From NCBI GenBank assembly GCA_942491535.1, contig CALOBV010000007.1, positions 248,001-312,000 of the forward strand: a stretch of 64,000 nucleotides of DNA. The letters run 5' to 3'. The notes below the pieces were generated by a model, which was not told where the DNA came from, did not search any database, and worked only from the letters and a program-made list of their open reading frames with translations. Position 1 is the first letter of the stretch; each line of letters begins with the position of its first letter. Both the position numbers and the translations under genes were made by a program. The DNA comes from JAUVKT01 sp942491535. GTDB lineage: Bacteria > Bacteroidota > Bacteroidia > Bacteroidales > VadinHA17. Below are positions 1 to 9,325 of this stretch, piece after piece.

Positions 1-1
1 C

Positions 2-1225
2 GAAGATGGTGTAACAAAGACTATAAAATTTGAGCATAACATTGATTTTGTGGTAAATGCAAGTGCTCCTGGTGGTCATATCGAAGCCCCTGTTGTTTTT
101 GTAGGTTACGGATATATTGATGAAAAATCCGGGTATAACGATTTTGAAGGCATTGACGTAAAAGGGAAAATTATTCTGAGGTTAGGAGGAGTACCCAAAG
201 GCAGTTCTGAAAACTCATATTATACTTCCCGGGTATCATCGCAAAAAGACATTTACGCGATTGACAGAGGAGTGGCCGGAATACTTGAGGTAGACCTCAG
301 CAATATTGATGGATCAGGCTGGACACCCTCACAAGAGTTTCTGAATACCTCTCCTTCAGAAAGAGGTCCACGCGTTCCACGTGTAAGATATTCATTTCCA
401 AGCGATAAAGCAGATCGCTTTGTCCCTAAGGCAAGTATATCTCTTAAAGCAGCAAATACTATACTGGCAGGTTCCGGAATTGACCTGGTAAAATATGCGG
501 GGATCGAGGATTATCCACTAAAATCCAGGAAAGGATTCAACAATAAGGTTACGATCAATACCTCTGTAATTTCGTCTTTTACAAGAGTAAGAAATGTAAT
601 CGGTATTATTGAGGGTAAAAATAAGGACGAGGTTATTATCATAGGGGCACACTACGATCACCTTGGTATTCACGATGGATACATTTACAATGGAGCCGAT
701 GATAATGCATCTGGAACCGTAGGTGTAATGACTATTGCGAGAGCAATAGCTGCAACCGGCAAGCAACCTGATAAAACTATAATCTTCGCACTCTGGACAG
801 GTGAGGAAAAGGGACTTTTTGGTTCAAGATATTTTGCAGACAACCCAACTATTCCTCTCGAAAGCATAAGGATTAATGTAAATTTTGATATGATATCAAG
901 ATACATTAGTGAAGATGAGCCAAATAAGATTACCATGATGTATTCACCAGCATGTCCTGAACTAAAGGAGATGACCATAAGGAATATTAAATCATATAAT
1001 ATAGACCTTGAACCCGTCTATTTAAATACTGATAATCCTCCCGGAGGTACAGATCACAGGTCGTTCATAAACAAAGGTATCCCCTACCTGAGATTTAAAC
1101 CTGGTCATCGGGAAGAATACCATACCCCTTATGATGAAGTATCTACCCTTGATTGGGATATAATGGAAAAAATTGTCAAATTAAGTTTCCTTAATGTCTG
1201 GGATATGGCCGGAAGCAACTGGTAG
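2..1225 (+). CDS. M28-family zinc aminopeptidase, 5' end outside window
   Basis: The frame is open from the first bases of the window, so the start lies upstream and only the C-terminal ~407 residues are present. The order of parts fits an M28 peptidase with an inserted PA domain: a PA-like beta region (roughly nt 60-400), then the co-catalytic zinc site. The HYDHLG motif begins at nt 650, DDNASG follows near nt 698, the catalytic Glu pair sits in TGEEKGLFG near nt 800, and GTDH and HTPYDEV lie near nt 1050-1130. Family knowledge: these are secreted or periplasmic exo-peptidases that trim N-terminal residues from peptides. All ligands normally seen in the C-terminal half are visible, so the enzyme looks intact apart from the window edge. 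The substrate cannot be told. Confidence 0.9.
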   Translation, partial: EDGVTKTIKFEHNIDFVVNASAPGGHIEAPVVFVGYGYIDEKSGYNDFEGIDVKGKIILRLGGVPKGSSENSYYTSRVSSQKDIYAIDRGVAGILEVDLSNIDGSGWTPSQEFLNTSPSERGPRVPRVRYSFPSDKADRFVPKASISLKAANTILAGSGIDLVKYAGIEDYPLKSRKGFNNKVTINTSVISSFTRVRNVIGIIEGKNKDEVIIIGAHYDHLGIHDGYIYNGADDNASGTVGVMTIARAIAATGKQPDKTIIFALWTGEEKGLFGSRYFADNPTIPLESIRINVNFDMISRYISEDEPNKITMMYSPACPELKEMTIRNIKSYNIDLEPVYLNTDNPPGGTDHRSFINKGIPYLRFKPGHREEYHTPYDEVSTLDWDIMEKIVKLSFLNVWDMAGSNW

Positions 1226-1305
1226 CTATGAGTTCCCTGAAAGTCGTCTTTTAATACCTGCCCTTATTGGCATAGATTTTGCGATTGTTTAGCAAAATTG
1301 ATATC

Positions 1306-1803
1306 ATGAAAAAACATATTATTATAATATTGTTAATAGGCCTTGTTGTTATACCGGGTTGCGTATCAACAAAAGAGGCAAGTGAAAGCAGAGAATTAAA
1401 AGAAGTAATAAAGCAGGCAGAAATTCAGAAAGCCCTTGAATCAGGTAATTATTTTATAAGTGTAAATAGGTTATTTGCAAGGAGATTTCACGGAATGGAT
1501 CTTGTACCCGACAACAATTATATTGCAATTAAAAACGGCACAGCAAGGATCAACCTTGCCTACGTAGGGAGATCCTTTTCAACGAGACAAATATCGGGAA
1601 TTAACGTAAGAGGTAAAATTGAAGATATTACGATCACACCTAAAAAGAATGGATCAAGTCTTACCTCAATGACAGTTGTTGGGGGTGGTGAGCGATTTAA
1701 ACTTCAGATCACTGTTTCCTCATCAGGCTATTGCAACATCAATATAAATAATGGAAGGCTGGATAGTATCTCCTACAGTGGCAAGATATCGAAACGCTCC
1801 TGA
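1306..1803 (+). CDS. DUF4251-like lipoprotein
   Basis: A 165-residue protein with a lipoprotein signal: two lysines, a hydrophobic stretch and a lipobox ending in Cys19 (VIPGC). The ATG at 1306 is preferred over an in-frame TTG at 1279 because it puts the positively charged n-region at the start of the signal. The body (LESGNYFISVNRLF, then NYIAIKNGTARINLAYVGRSF) resembles DUF4251, a Bacteroidota envelope family of unknown function that forms a small beta-rich domain. It lies 80 bp after the peptidase on the same strand and may be co-transcribed with it. The role is unknown; the family call is from memory of its sequence pattern. Confidence 0.72.
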   Translation: MKKHIIIILLIGLVVIPGCVSTKEASESRELKEVIKQAEIQKALESGNYFISVNRLFARRFHGMDLVPDNNYIAIKNGTARINLAYVGRSFSTRQISGINVRGKIEDITITPKKNGSSLTSMTVVGGGERFKLQITVSSSGYCNININNGRLDSISYSGKISKRS

Positions 1804-1810
1804 TGAAATA

Positions 1811-2539
1811 CTAAAAAGCATAACTGAGACCAACAGACAGTTGCAAAGTATTTATATTAACGTTTTCATGGGTCTCTTCATATAGTTCTCCCAATGGAGT
1901 CTCTATAGATGCATTAAAATTATAATTACTCTTACTCGACAGGTAATCAGCTGTAATTCTGATTGAAGTCCCCTGGCTCAGAAAATACATCAGGCTGGCG
2001 CCGTACATATAGGAAAGTGAAATATCGGTGCCCCCGGTTTCAACAAGCATATTCTCCAGTACTGTTTCATACGAGATAGTCCTTTTAGGTGTTATAATAA
2101 CCGATGGTCCACCCATTGCTCTAACTCCAAACTGAAAGTTCCAGAAAGGAACTGCCAGCTCAGGACCTGCCATAAAATTAATAATATTCCAGAAGCCCGA
2201 TTCAAATAAAACTTCGCTCCGGTCAGGTAATTCAAATTCAGGATTATCCGGATGAGATTCGAGGTAGTCTCTGGCGCTATTATAATACTGGTCCTGCAAT
2301 GTATAGTATGAACCAAAGCCCATAATCCCGCCAATGCCAAGGATACTTCCGGGAAAATATATCCCATCAAATTCTATTGAGAATCCTGACACAGCAAATC
2401 CATCGCTGAAAAGATCCTGACTACCCGCAAATTCAGTTCCAGGCATACTTAAGCCAAGATTAATTCCGATATAACTACTCTGCCCTTTAGCTGTAAACAG
2501 GGCAAATAATACGAGTACTATCAATAAGGTCCTTTTCAT
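1811..2539 (-). CDS. outer-membrane beta-barrel protein
   Basis: A 242-residue protein with a clear signal peptide (MKRTLLIVLVLFALFTAKGQ, cleavage after Gly or Gln ~20). The body alternates polar and hydrophobic residues, is glycine- and aromatic-rich and ends in LSVGLSYAF, a typical terminal strand with C-terminal Phe for BAM-dependent barrels. Strand-like segments include GINLGLSMPG, GIGGIMGFGSYY and FQFGVRAMGG. The length suits an 8- to 10-strand barrel of the outer-membrane porin-like families. It is convergent with the DUF4251-like gene. No specific substrate can be assigned. Confidence 0.75.
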   Translation of the reverse strand: MKRTLLIVLVLFALFTAKGQSSYIGINLGLSMPGTEFAGSQDLFSDGFAVSGFSIEFDGIYFPGSILGIGGIMGFGSYYTLQDQYYNSARDYLESHPDNPEFELPDRSEVLFESGFWNIINFMAGPELAVPFWNFQFGVRAMGGPSVIITPKRTISYETVLENMLVETGGTDISLSYMYGASLMYFLSQGTSIRITADYLSSKSNYNFNASIETPLGELYEETHENVNINTLQLSVGLSYAF

Positions 2540-2582
2540 TATAAAGAAGGTATAATTAGTGCCTTATAAAGGTAAGAAAATA

Positions 2583-2948
2583 TTAATTCTCAACAATCCC
2601 GGGATTCCTTATTAATTCTATATAATTCCGTCCTGCTTCCCTGTATCCATATTCATAGCAATACTTGAATATATCTCCTGACTCTGTTTCTACCATATGG
2701 GTAAAGAAATTCAGATTGTAGCCCGTAACAAGCAGTGCATCTATATGGATTTTCTTCTTTTCAGATTCATATAATTCAGATAGAATCTTTCTGTTTTTTC
2801 TAAGAAGTGAATGCACATTTCTTACGAGAGAATTAACATCCCTGTTTAGATTATTATTATAATTATTTCTGCAGTGATCGGAACAGAACTTCTTATCTGA
2901 GCGACCTCGAAGTTTTGCGCCACAATCGAGACAAAACCTATCAGGCAT
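2583..2948 (-). CDS. small zinc-ribbon protein of unknown function
   Basis: 121 residues from the ATG at 2948 (a GTG one codon earlier is the alternative). Cys6-x2-Cys9 and Cys22-x3-Cys26 form a short zinc ribbon at the N-terminus, like the zf-ribbon of many uncharacterised bacterial proteins. The remainder is a charged helical segment (residues ~30-65, rich in Lys, Arg and Asn) and a short C-terminal region. There is no signal peptide, so it is cytoplasmic. The zinc ribbon with basic helix could bind nucleic acid or protein, but that is inference only. Confidence 0.7.
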   Translation of the reverse strand: MPDRFCLDCGAKLRGRSDKKFCSDHCRNNYNNNLNRDVNSLVRNVHSLLRKNRKILSELYESEKKKIHIDALLVTGYNLNFFTHMVETESGDIFKYCYEYGYREAGRNYIELIRNPGIVEN

Positions 2949-3100
2949 CACACATTTTTTCTTAAAGATAATAAATTGATTGCAGAAACAATACAGTTAA
3001 TTGTTACTGCCTGGCTTCTAAAAACTACGGGTAAGCGTTTTTAAACGCTTAGTAAACAGGTATAAACAGTTAAATACCGAATTAGCTCTCTGATAGCTTT

Positions 3101-3108
3101 TATGTTTG
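3101..3108 (+). promoter_or_regulatory. TAnnTTTG -7 promoter motif before ssb
   Basis: TATGTTTG matches the Bacteroidota -7 consensus TAnnTTTG. A transcript beginning about 5-7 nt downstream would start before 3119, leaving a ~30-nt leader to the ATG at 3146 and making the GTG at 3119 an unlikely start. No clear -33 TTTG was seen. Confidence 0.45.
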
Positions 3109-3145
3109 TTGTTGATAAGTGATTATTAACAAAAATCAATCTGCT

Positions 3146-3508
3146 ATGACAACCTTAAACAACAAAGTACAATTAATCGGGAATCTTGGGAAAGATCCTG
3201 AGGTTAAAGAATTTGAAGGCGGCCGCAAGGTTGCAAAGTTCCCTCTGGCAACTACAGAAAGCTATAAAAACGATGCGGGAGAAAAAATCAGTGAAACCTC
3301 ATGGCATAGCATTGTTGCATGGAACGGACTTGCAACAATAGCCGAAAAGTATTTAAATAAAGGCAAGGAAGTTGCGGTTGAAGGGAGAATAACCTACAGG
3401 AATTATGAAGACAAGGAAGGTAATAAAAAGTACTTTACCGAGATAATACTGAGCCAGATTCAATTGCTGAGGAACGGAAAGGAAAATGTGCTGGAAGATA
3501 AAAACTAG
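3146..3508 (+). CDS. ssb: single-stranded DNA-binding protein, short form
   Basis: 120 residues from ATG 3146 (MTTLNNKVQLIGNLG). The OB-fold core is plain: GNLGKDPEVK, then KVAKFPLAT, WHSIVAWNG, LNKGKEVAVEGRI and NYEDKEGNKKYFTEI. These are the hallmarks of SSB, which coats single-stranded DNA in replication, repair and recombination. The C-terminus stops shortly after the OB fold (NGKENVLEDKN). The long flexible linker and the acidic DDxPF tip that recruits partner proteins are absent, so this may be an accessory SSB paralogue, not the replicative one. A strong hairpin terminator follows. Confidence 0.92.
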   Translation: MTTLNNKVQLIGNLGKDPEVKEFEGGRKVAKFPLATTESYKNDAGEKISETSWHSIVAWNGLATIAEKYLNKGKEVAVEGRITYRNYEDKEGNKKYFTEIILSQIQLLRNGKENVLEDKN

Positions 3509-3530
3509 CATATATTCCTCGTGCTGTGAT

Positions 3531-3561
3531 AAAAATGGGCTGCCGACGGCAGCCCATTTTT
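3531..3561. terminator. bidirectional intrinsic terminator
   Basis: A perfect 14-bp inverted repeat with a 3-nt loop (gac): AAAAATGGGCTGCC pairs with GGCAGCCCATTTTT. It has A and T tracts on both sides, so it can end both the ssb transcript and the convergent S9 peptidase transcript. Confidence 0.9.
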
Positions 3562-3594
3562 CGTGAAGAGTTATGAGTTATATGTTTAGCGTTC

Positions 3595-5928
3595 TTAAAA
3601 ATCCAATAAATCTGTGTTTGTCCGGTAGTCATCAAGCAGATGTTCGGCAAAATAATACCATAACATTCTCTCAAAATACCTTGAATAATTACCATATCCA
3701 TGTCTCTGTCCGGGCATTATCATAAAATCAAATCTTTTATTTGCCTTTATAAGTGCATCAGCTACCCTGATAGAATTACCAGGGTGAACATTATTGTCAA
3801 TATCTCCATGCACAAGGAGCAAATGGCCCTTCAGGTTCTTTGCCAGATCCTGGTTTGCAGGTACGTTTGCCTTAAATGAAATTTCCTTTTCTACAACACT
3901 GCTTGAATCAATTTTTTCTTCACCATCTTCCTTACCCTTTTTCTGTTTCTCCTCAACTTCTTTTACACCATGATGGGTTTCTCCCCACCATTGATTATAA
4001 ATATTATTATCGTGATTTCCGGACGACGAAACTGCAACATCATAAAAGTCTGGATAAGAGAGCAATGCAGCTGTCGACATAAAGCCACCACCTGAATGTC
4101 CGTAAATACCTACCCTGTCAATATCAATAAAATCAAATTTATCAGCCAGTTGCTCCATTCCGTATTTATCGTCAGCCAGTGCATAGTCGCGCAGGTTATC
4201 ATAGCCATAGGTATGATAGTAGTGATTCCGCATTGGACTTCCTCCCCTGTGTCCGAAATTAACAACAACAAATCCCAGTTGGGCAAGCGCAGTTGTATAA
4301 CGATTGTTTACTGAAAATCCATATTGAACAGACTCCGTCTGCGGTCCAGGGTAAACATAGGATATTATCGGGTACTTCCTGCTTTCGTCAAAATCGAATG
4401 GTTTATACATTACACCATATAGATCTGTAACACCATCTTTAGCCTTTAGGACCACAATTTCCGGCATCTTCCAGCCCGTGGCATAAACCTGTGAAAGATC
4501 GGGCTCCTCTAGTTTCAGCAATATATTCCCTGCCTGGTCTCTTAAGACTGACTGGGGAACCTGGTCGGCACGTGAATATGTGTCGACCCAGTATTTATTT
4601 GTTTTTGACATTGAGAAAGAGTGCGTTGCATCCTCTTTCGTAAGCAGGGTCATGCCCTTACGGTCGAGAGACACCCTGTATTTCATGCTATAATATGGAT
4701 GTATTCCTTTCTCACGCCCATATCCTTCAATAAATAACTGCCTGTTAAGGGTGTCAATCCTGTGAATTCTGCCAGTAACAAAATAACCATCTGTAATCTG
4801 GTTCTTTAAGTTGCCCTGGTCATCATATAGATACAGCTGCCCCCATCCATTTCTTTCCGACCACCAAATAATATCTTTACCTTCGTTTAATACCGATAAT
4901 TCAGCATATTGATCATTAAAATAAGGATCCGTTTTTTCATTAAAAAGAACCCTTACATCTCCCGAATTTGCATCCACCACACACACCTCCAGTTCCTTTA
5001 ACGATCTCTTCTTCCTGACAATAAGCATCTTCTCAGCTGATTCCTGAGAGGTCCAGTAAACACTGAATGTTTGATCCTTCCATTTCTGGATATCAACATC
5101 AATACGATCCTTTGTCTCAACATCGAAAATTATTAACTCATTCTGAGGCACATTCTCCTCCCCGGGCATGGCATATTTGTAGGTCTCCAGTTCAGGCCGT
5201 GGTTTGGAAAGAGAATTAATAACATACAGATCTCCGACTTTTCTTTGATCAGACTTTGTAACATATAACTTACTCTCATCCTTAAACCACCTGGCACTTG
5301 ATCTAACCTTTTTATTCATGGTAGTGTCGGGTGATCGTGATCCGTCGTATCCATAATACTTTACCCCATCTGTTGTCAGTTGGATTTCAACACTGTCGGG
5401 ATCATTTGCTTTCATTAAAAACAAATTATAATTCTTAGCAAAGGCAATCCATGTACTATCGGGAGAATATGTTGCCCAGCGTACTCGATCAGGTTTCTTT
5501 CCTATGGTATCGATAATAGCGAGCTTGCTGCTGGTGATATCATACTTAAACTTAATACTGTCGATCATGAAGGTGAACTTAGTAACACTGTTCTTTTCAA
5601 ACTCTAAGTCTTTCAATGGGAGATCTAGCTCGTTAAAAGGTTTATGCAATAACTTATGTATCTCAGATGCCATATATATACTGTTAAACATCTCCTTTTT
5701 AGCCCTTAAGTCAGCATTTACATAATAGTAATTTTTTCCGGCTGAGGTTTTATATGTGTACCAGAAGTTATTAGATTTATTAATCCAATTTGGACTTACT
5801 GACATATCTCCAACCTTTGGTGACATATTGATTGTACTATACTTCTCGGCAGCCTTGAAATCTGCTTTCTGTGCGAAGAGTCCAAATGTTGAGGCAAGCA
5901 TTATTGATAAAATAGTTAATCGTTTCAT
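3595..5928 (-). CDS. S9-family prolyl oligopeptidase / dipeptidyl peptidase IV-like
   Basis: 777 residues from the ATG at 5928, chosen over an upstream in-frame ATG because it begins directly with the signal peptide MKRLTILSIMLASTFGLFAQ. The N-terminal two-thirds is the DPP-IV beta-propeller. The C-terminal alpha/beta hydrolase carries the triad: Ser612 in YGHSGGGFMS, Asp711 in GDIDNNVHP and His743 in PGQRHGYG. An insert rich in Lys/Glu (KEVEEKQKKGKEDGEEK, ~residues 660-675) lies between Ser and Asp. Family knowledge: such enzymes are periplasmic and release dipeptides, usually after Pro or Ala, in peptide-degrading Bacteroidota. The enzyme looks complete. Confidence 0.93.
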   Translation of the reverse strand: MKRLTILSIMLASTFGLFAQKADFKAAEKYSTINMSPKVGDMSVSPNWINKSNNFWYTYKTSAGKNYYYVNADLRAKKEMFNSIYMASEIHKLLHKPFNELDLPLKDLEFEKNSVTKFTFMIDSIKFKYDITSSKLAIIDTIGKKPDRVRWATYSPDSTWIAFAKNYNLFLMKANDPDSVEIQLTTDGVKYYGYDGSRSPDTTMNKKVRSSARWFKDESKLYVTKSDQRKVGDLYVINSLSKPRPELETYKYAMPGEENVPQNELIIFDVETKDRIDVDIQKWKDQTFSVYWTSQESAEKMLIVRKKRSLKELEVCVVDANSGDVRVLFNEKTDPYFNDQYAELSVLNEGKDIIWWSERNGWGQLYLYDDQGNLKNQITDGYFVTGRIHRIDTLNRQLFIEGYGREKGIHPYYSMKYRVSLDRKGMTLLTKEDATHSFSMSKTNKYWVDTYSRADQVPQSVLRDQAGNILLKLEEPDLSQVYATGWKMPEIVVLKAKDGVTDLYGVMYKPFDFDESRKYPIISYVYPGPQTESVQYGFSVNNRYTTALAQLGFVVVNFGHRGGSPMRNHYYHTYGYDNLRDYALADDKYGMEQLADKFDFIDIDRVGIYGHSGGGFMSTAALLSYPDFYDVAVSSSGNHDNNIYNQWWGETHHGVKEVEEKQKKGKEDGEEKIDSSSVVEKEISFKANVPANQDLAKNLKGHLLLVHGDIDNNVHPGNSIRVADALIKANKRFDFMIMPGQRHGYGNYSRYFERMLWYYFAEHLLDDYRTNTDLLDF

Positions 5929-6056
5929 AGGTATAATTTTATTGAACCCAATTATAATAAAATAGATCATTTAAGTGAATAGTTGCTTACCTGTTTGATA
6001 GCATGAACACTCAGTATTTACAACATGCCAAAAGCAGTCATAATGTTTATATTATA

Positions 6057-6064
6057 TAACTTTG
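6057..6064 (+). promoter_or_regulatory. TAnnTTTG -7 motif before the porin-like gene
   Basis: TAACTTTG matches TAnnTTTG and lies 50 bp before the ATG at 6115, in a divergent 186-bp spacer. No convincing -33 element was found. Confidence 0.4.
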
Positions 6065-6114
6065 ATTTGTCTTTATTTGAACGTTGTCAAGTCAATCAAT
6101 AAATTATTGAAAAC

Positions 6115-7101
6115 ATGAAACTTAAAACTATTAGCCTGATCTTCGGAATAAGTTTATTATTACCAATAATTACCTCCGGCCAGGATGAGGTCCCAGGCGG
6201 GCAGACCCTGGCGAGAATATTTGCAGATTACAGACAACAGTTAAACGGGGAAGACAGTTTCCGTGGATTTAATGTAAAGAGGGCTTATATTGGATATAAA
6301 TATACTTACGACAGTAAAATATCAGCTCAGATAATTCTCGATATAGGAAAGCCTCTTGCTATAGATAATAAGAGATATGCATTTATAAAGAATGCCCTGA
6401 TTGAATATAAGGCTAACTCAAAACTAACACTATCAGGCGGAATAACAGAGGTAAAAGGAAGTTCACTCCCTAACTCCTACTGGGGTAGAAAATATATAAT
6501 ACATCCATTTTTATTGGAGCATAAGTTCGTAAATTCAGCTGACCTGGGCTTTACTATGGATTATAAATTTTCTGATATTCTTTCAATTGACCTGGGAGTA
6601 TTCAATGGAGAGGGCTACTCCATGATACAAAATGATAATATCTTGCAATATGCAGCAGGACTGACAATCACTCCTGCAAGTGGCCTGGCCATAAGGCTAT
6701 ATGGAGATATGTACAAGGATGAAGATACTTCCAGAAATACTATTGCAGGCTTTGCTGGTCTCAAAAATTCTGATTTTATGATTGGGATAGAATACAGTTA
6801 TAAAACAGATATTGATATGACCGATTCACACAATATCTATGCATACAGTGCAATTGCCTCTGTAAATATTGCTCCGAAAACAGACCTCTTTGGACGTTAT
6901 GATAAACTTAGTTCTGTGGTACTTGACAGTGATACAGATCCATGGAATATTTCAAATGACGGCTCCTTAATAGTTGGTGGTATTCAGTACAGCTACGCAA
7001 AATATATAAGGTTATCACTTAACTACCAGGGCTGGACGCCAGATGATAGCTCTGAGGAAAGAACGGATTACATACAGGTAAATGTTCTGTTCAGGTTCTA
7101 A
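6115..7101 (+). CDS. phosphate-selective porin O/P-like outer-membrane protein
   Basis: 328 residues with a signal peptide (ending near SGQ, residue ~23) and a continuous run of beta-strand-like segments. The early GFNVKRAYIGYKYTYD and KISAQIILDIG stretches and the late IQYSYAKYIRLSLNYQGW resemble the porin O/P family and related barrels, which begin with an FxVKRAYIxYK-type strand. The protein ends IQVNVLFRF with the C-terminal Phe recognised by the BAM machinery. It likely forms a 16-stranded or similar channel in the outer membrane. The substrate (phosphate, other anions) is not determinable; its neighbours give no transporter context. Confidence 0.8.
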   Translation: MKLKTISLIFGISLLLPIITSGQDEVPGGQTLARIFADYRQQLNGEDSFRGFNVKRAYIGYKYTYDSKISAQIILDIGKPLAIDNKRYAFIKNALIEYKANSKLTLSGGITEVKGSSLPNSYWGRKYIIHPFLLEHKFVNSADLGFTMDYKFSDILSIDLGVFNGEGYSMIQNDNILQYAAGLTITPASGLAIRLYGDMYKDEDTSRNTIAGFAGLKNSDFMIGIEYSYKTDIDMTDSHNIYAYSAIASVNIAPKTDLFGRYDKLSSVVLDSDTDPWNISNDGSLIVGGIQYSYAKYIRLSLNYQGWTPDDSSEERTDYIQVNVLFRF

Positions 7102-7130
7102 TCAAAAAAAGATACTAATACAAACCTTTA

Positions 7131-7706
7131 TTATATACCGGCATTATCGCGTCCCATTTTCAGTGCATCAAGGTTCATTTTAACTACCTCTTCGCCTTTT
7201 TTACCGAAAAGTGTTCGAATAGAATTCTCCAGGCTGGAATACGGAAGGTCAATATAATGAGATGCGGCACCCAGCATAACAATGTTTGCTGCCCTGGATG
7301 ACCCGGCGTCCTTTGCTACCTGTTCGGCATCTATTATTATATTATTTTGAAGCTTTCTTATTTCTCCAAGTATTTCTTCTATATCAGGATAATCAGGAAT
7401 ATTTGCAAAGGGGATGCTGCTCGATACCAGGAATCCTTTCTTTGACAACCATGGCAGGTACCTCAATCCTTCCATTGGCTCTACAGAAAGTATCAGGTCT
7501 GCTGCGCCATATGGAATCAGGTCTGAGGAAATCTCTGAATCTGACAATCTTAAGTGAGATTGCACATCCCCCCCTCTCTGGCTCATCCCATGAACTTCAG
7601 CCTGTTTAATAAAAAGATTTTTCTCGACGGCAGCAAGTCCTATTGCAGCTGCAATGGTCAATATTCCCTGTCCTCCTACCCCGGCCAGTATAATATCATT
7701 TTTCAT
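7131..7706 (-). CDS. iorB: indolepyruvate oxidoreductase subunit beta
   Basis: 191 residues of the gamma-type 2-oxoacid:ferredoxin oxidoreductase domain: IILAGVGGQGILTIAAAIG at the N-terminus, EVHGMSQRGGDVQSHLR next, and LGAASHYIDLP later. It pairs with IorA, whose gene ends 18 bp upstream, so the two are one operon transcribed iorA-iorB. The heterodimer oxidatively decarboxylates arylpyruvates made from Trp, Phe and Tyr, giving aryl-acetyl-CoA and reduced ferredoxin in anaerobes. Length is normal for IorB. Confidence 0.93.
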   Translation of the reverse strand: MKNDIILAGVGGQGILTIAAAIGLAAVEKNLFIKQAEVHGMSQRGGDVQSHLRLSDSEISSDLIPYGAADLILSVEPMEGLRYLPWLSKKGFLVSSSIPFANIPDYPDIEEILGEIRKLQNNIIIDAEQVAKDAGSSRAANIVMLGAASHYIDLPYSSLENSIRTLFGKKGEEVVKMNLDALKMGRDNAGI

Positions 7707-7723
7707 AATTTATTCCTTTTCTG

Positions 7724-9325
7724 TTAACTATCCCTTTGCTGTTTTTTCCTCCTGGCAGCCGTTTGAATACACTCCCTGGAAGATATAATAACCGATAATC
7801 CATTATATCCAATCTCTCTTCTCATGATCTCAACATTCTCATCATGATTTTTCCTGAGTGGTAATATCTTTACAATATGATCTTTCTCAACTCCCAGTCC
7901 GGCACAAATATCCTCAAGTCTGTTGGTTGCATGCGACACCTGTCCGCCAGTCATACCGGTGGTTGAGTTATCTGAGATAATGATGGTAACAGGAGAATTT
8001 TTGATTACTGCATCCAGCAAGCCCGTCATGCCTGAGTGGGTAAAAGTAGAATCACCTATTACGGCCACTGAAGGAACAAGTCCTGCATCTGAAGCCCCAA
8101 TTGCCATAGTAATAGACGCCCCCATATCAACGCAGGAGTTAATAGCATTATATGGTGACAGAAATCCAAGTGTATAACAGCCTATATCAGAAAAAACTCT
8201 CCCCGGGCTGTATTCAGACATTACAATATTAAGAGCATTATACATATCGGCATGACTGCATCCTTTACAAAGTGAAGGGGGTCGGTTTTTTACAATCCCT
8301 GGTACATCAAAGCCATAATCATCTTTCAGGTTCAAAGCACTGGCAACAATATTCGGGTTTAATTCACCATCCCTGGGAAGAGAGCCTTCTAAACGACCTC
8401 TAACCTTCTTGGTGTCCATACCAAAGCTATTTATCATCTCCTCTATCATAGGATAGCCCTCTTCAATTACGAGAATCTCATCGCACTTATCTGTAACTTT
8501 CCGAATAAGGTCTTCGCTAAAGGGATATTTTGAAATTTTAAGAACCGGGTAGGCTATCTTACCGCCTTCGAAGTTCTCCATAAGGTAATTATATGCTATT
8601 CCAGATGTAATAATACCCAGACTTTTATCGGGTCCGTCTTTAAAATTATTAAAATCACTATATACCGGGTCGTTTGCAATAGTGTCGTATTTAGCGATTA
8701 ATCCCTTATATTTTCGTCTGGCAATAGCTGGCAGTAATACAAACTGTTTCGGATCCTCAGGCATCGTAAGTTCATTCTGATCAATTATTTTCCGTCTAAC
8801 AATACCGCTCCTTGAATGAGCCAGTCTTGTAGTGATCCTGAACATAACCGGAATTTTATACCTCTCCGACATCTCAAATGCATCGAAGACCATATCATAG
8901 GCCTCCTGCTGGTTTGAAGGTTCGAAAACAGGGATAAAAGAGAACCTGGCATAAAACCTTGAATCCTGTTCATTTTGTGATGAATGCATTGAAGGGTCGT
9001 CGGCTGCAACAACTATTATTCCTCCATTTGCTCCAGTCATAGCAGAATTTACAAAGCCATCAGCAGCCACATTCAATCCAACATGTTTCATGGCAACCAT
9101 GGCCCTCTTTCCGGCATAAGACATACCCAGGGCTGACTCCATAGCCGTCTTTTCATTAGCCGACCACTTACGATGTATATTCCTTTTAGCAGCTTCTCCG
9201 GACTTCTGAATATATTCCATTATTTCAGTAGAAGGAGTCCCCGGATAAGCATACATACCACTTAATCCTGAGTCTATTGCCGCCTGGGCGATTGCTTCAT
9301 CACCCAATAACATTAATTTTTGCAT
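7724..9325 (-). CDS. iorA: indolepyruvate ferredoxin oxidoreductase subunit alpha, without ferredoxin domain
   Basis: 533 residues. The N-terminal pyrimidine-binding domain starts LLGDEAIAQAAIDSGL with AYPGTPSTEI. The TPP-binding domain carries RPPSLCKGCSHADMYNAL and the GDS...N thiamine motif (GDSTFTHSGMTGLLDAV, then DNSTTGMTGGQ). The chain ends about 50 residues after this, at CIQTAARRKKQQRDS. Archaeal IorA continues into two [4Fe-4S] clusters with repeated CxxCxxC motifs, and these are missing. Bacteroidota homologues of ~530 residues are, to my knowledge, commonly like this, so it is probably a lineage form and not a truncation. Electrons would then need an external acceptor path. Confidence 0.93.
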   Translation of the reverse strand: MQKLMLLGDEAIAQAAIDSGLSGMYAYPGTPSTEIMEYIQKSGEAAKRNIHRKWSANEKTAMESALGMSYAGKRAMVAMKHVGLNVAADGFVNSAMTGANGGIIVVAADDPSMHSSQNEQDSRFYARFSFIPVFEPSNQQEAYDMVFDAFEMSERYKIPVMFRITTRLAHSRSGIVRRKIIDQNELTMPEDPKQFVLLPAIARRKYKGLIAKYDTIANDPVYSDFNNFKDGPDKSLGIITSGIAYNYLMENFEGGKIAYPVLKISKYPFSEDLIRKVTDKCDEILVIEEGYPMIEEMINSFGMDTKKVRGRLEGSLPRDGELNPNIVASALNLKDDYGFDVPGIVKNRPPSLCKGCSHADMYNALNIVMSEYSPGRVFSDIGCYTLGFLSPYNAINSCVDMGASITMAIGASDAGLVPSVAVIGDSTFTHSGMTGLLDAVIKNSPVTIIISDNSTTGMTGGQVSHATNRLEDICAGLGVEKDHIVKILPLRKNHDENVEIMRREIGYNGLSVIISSRECIQTAARRKKQQRDS

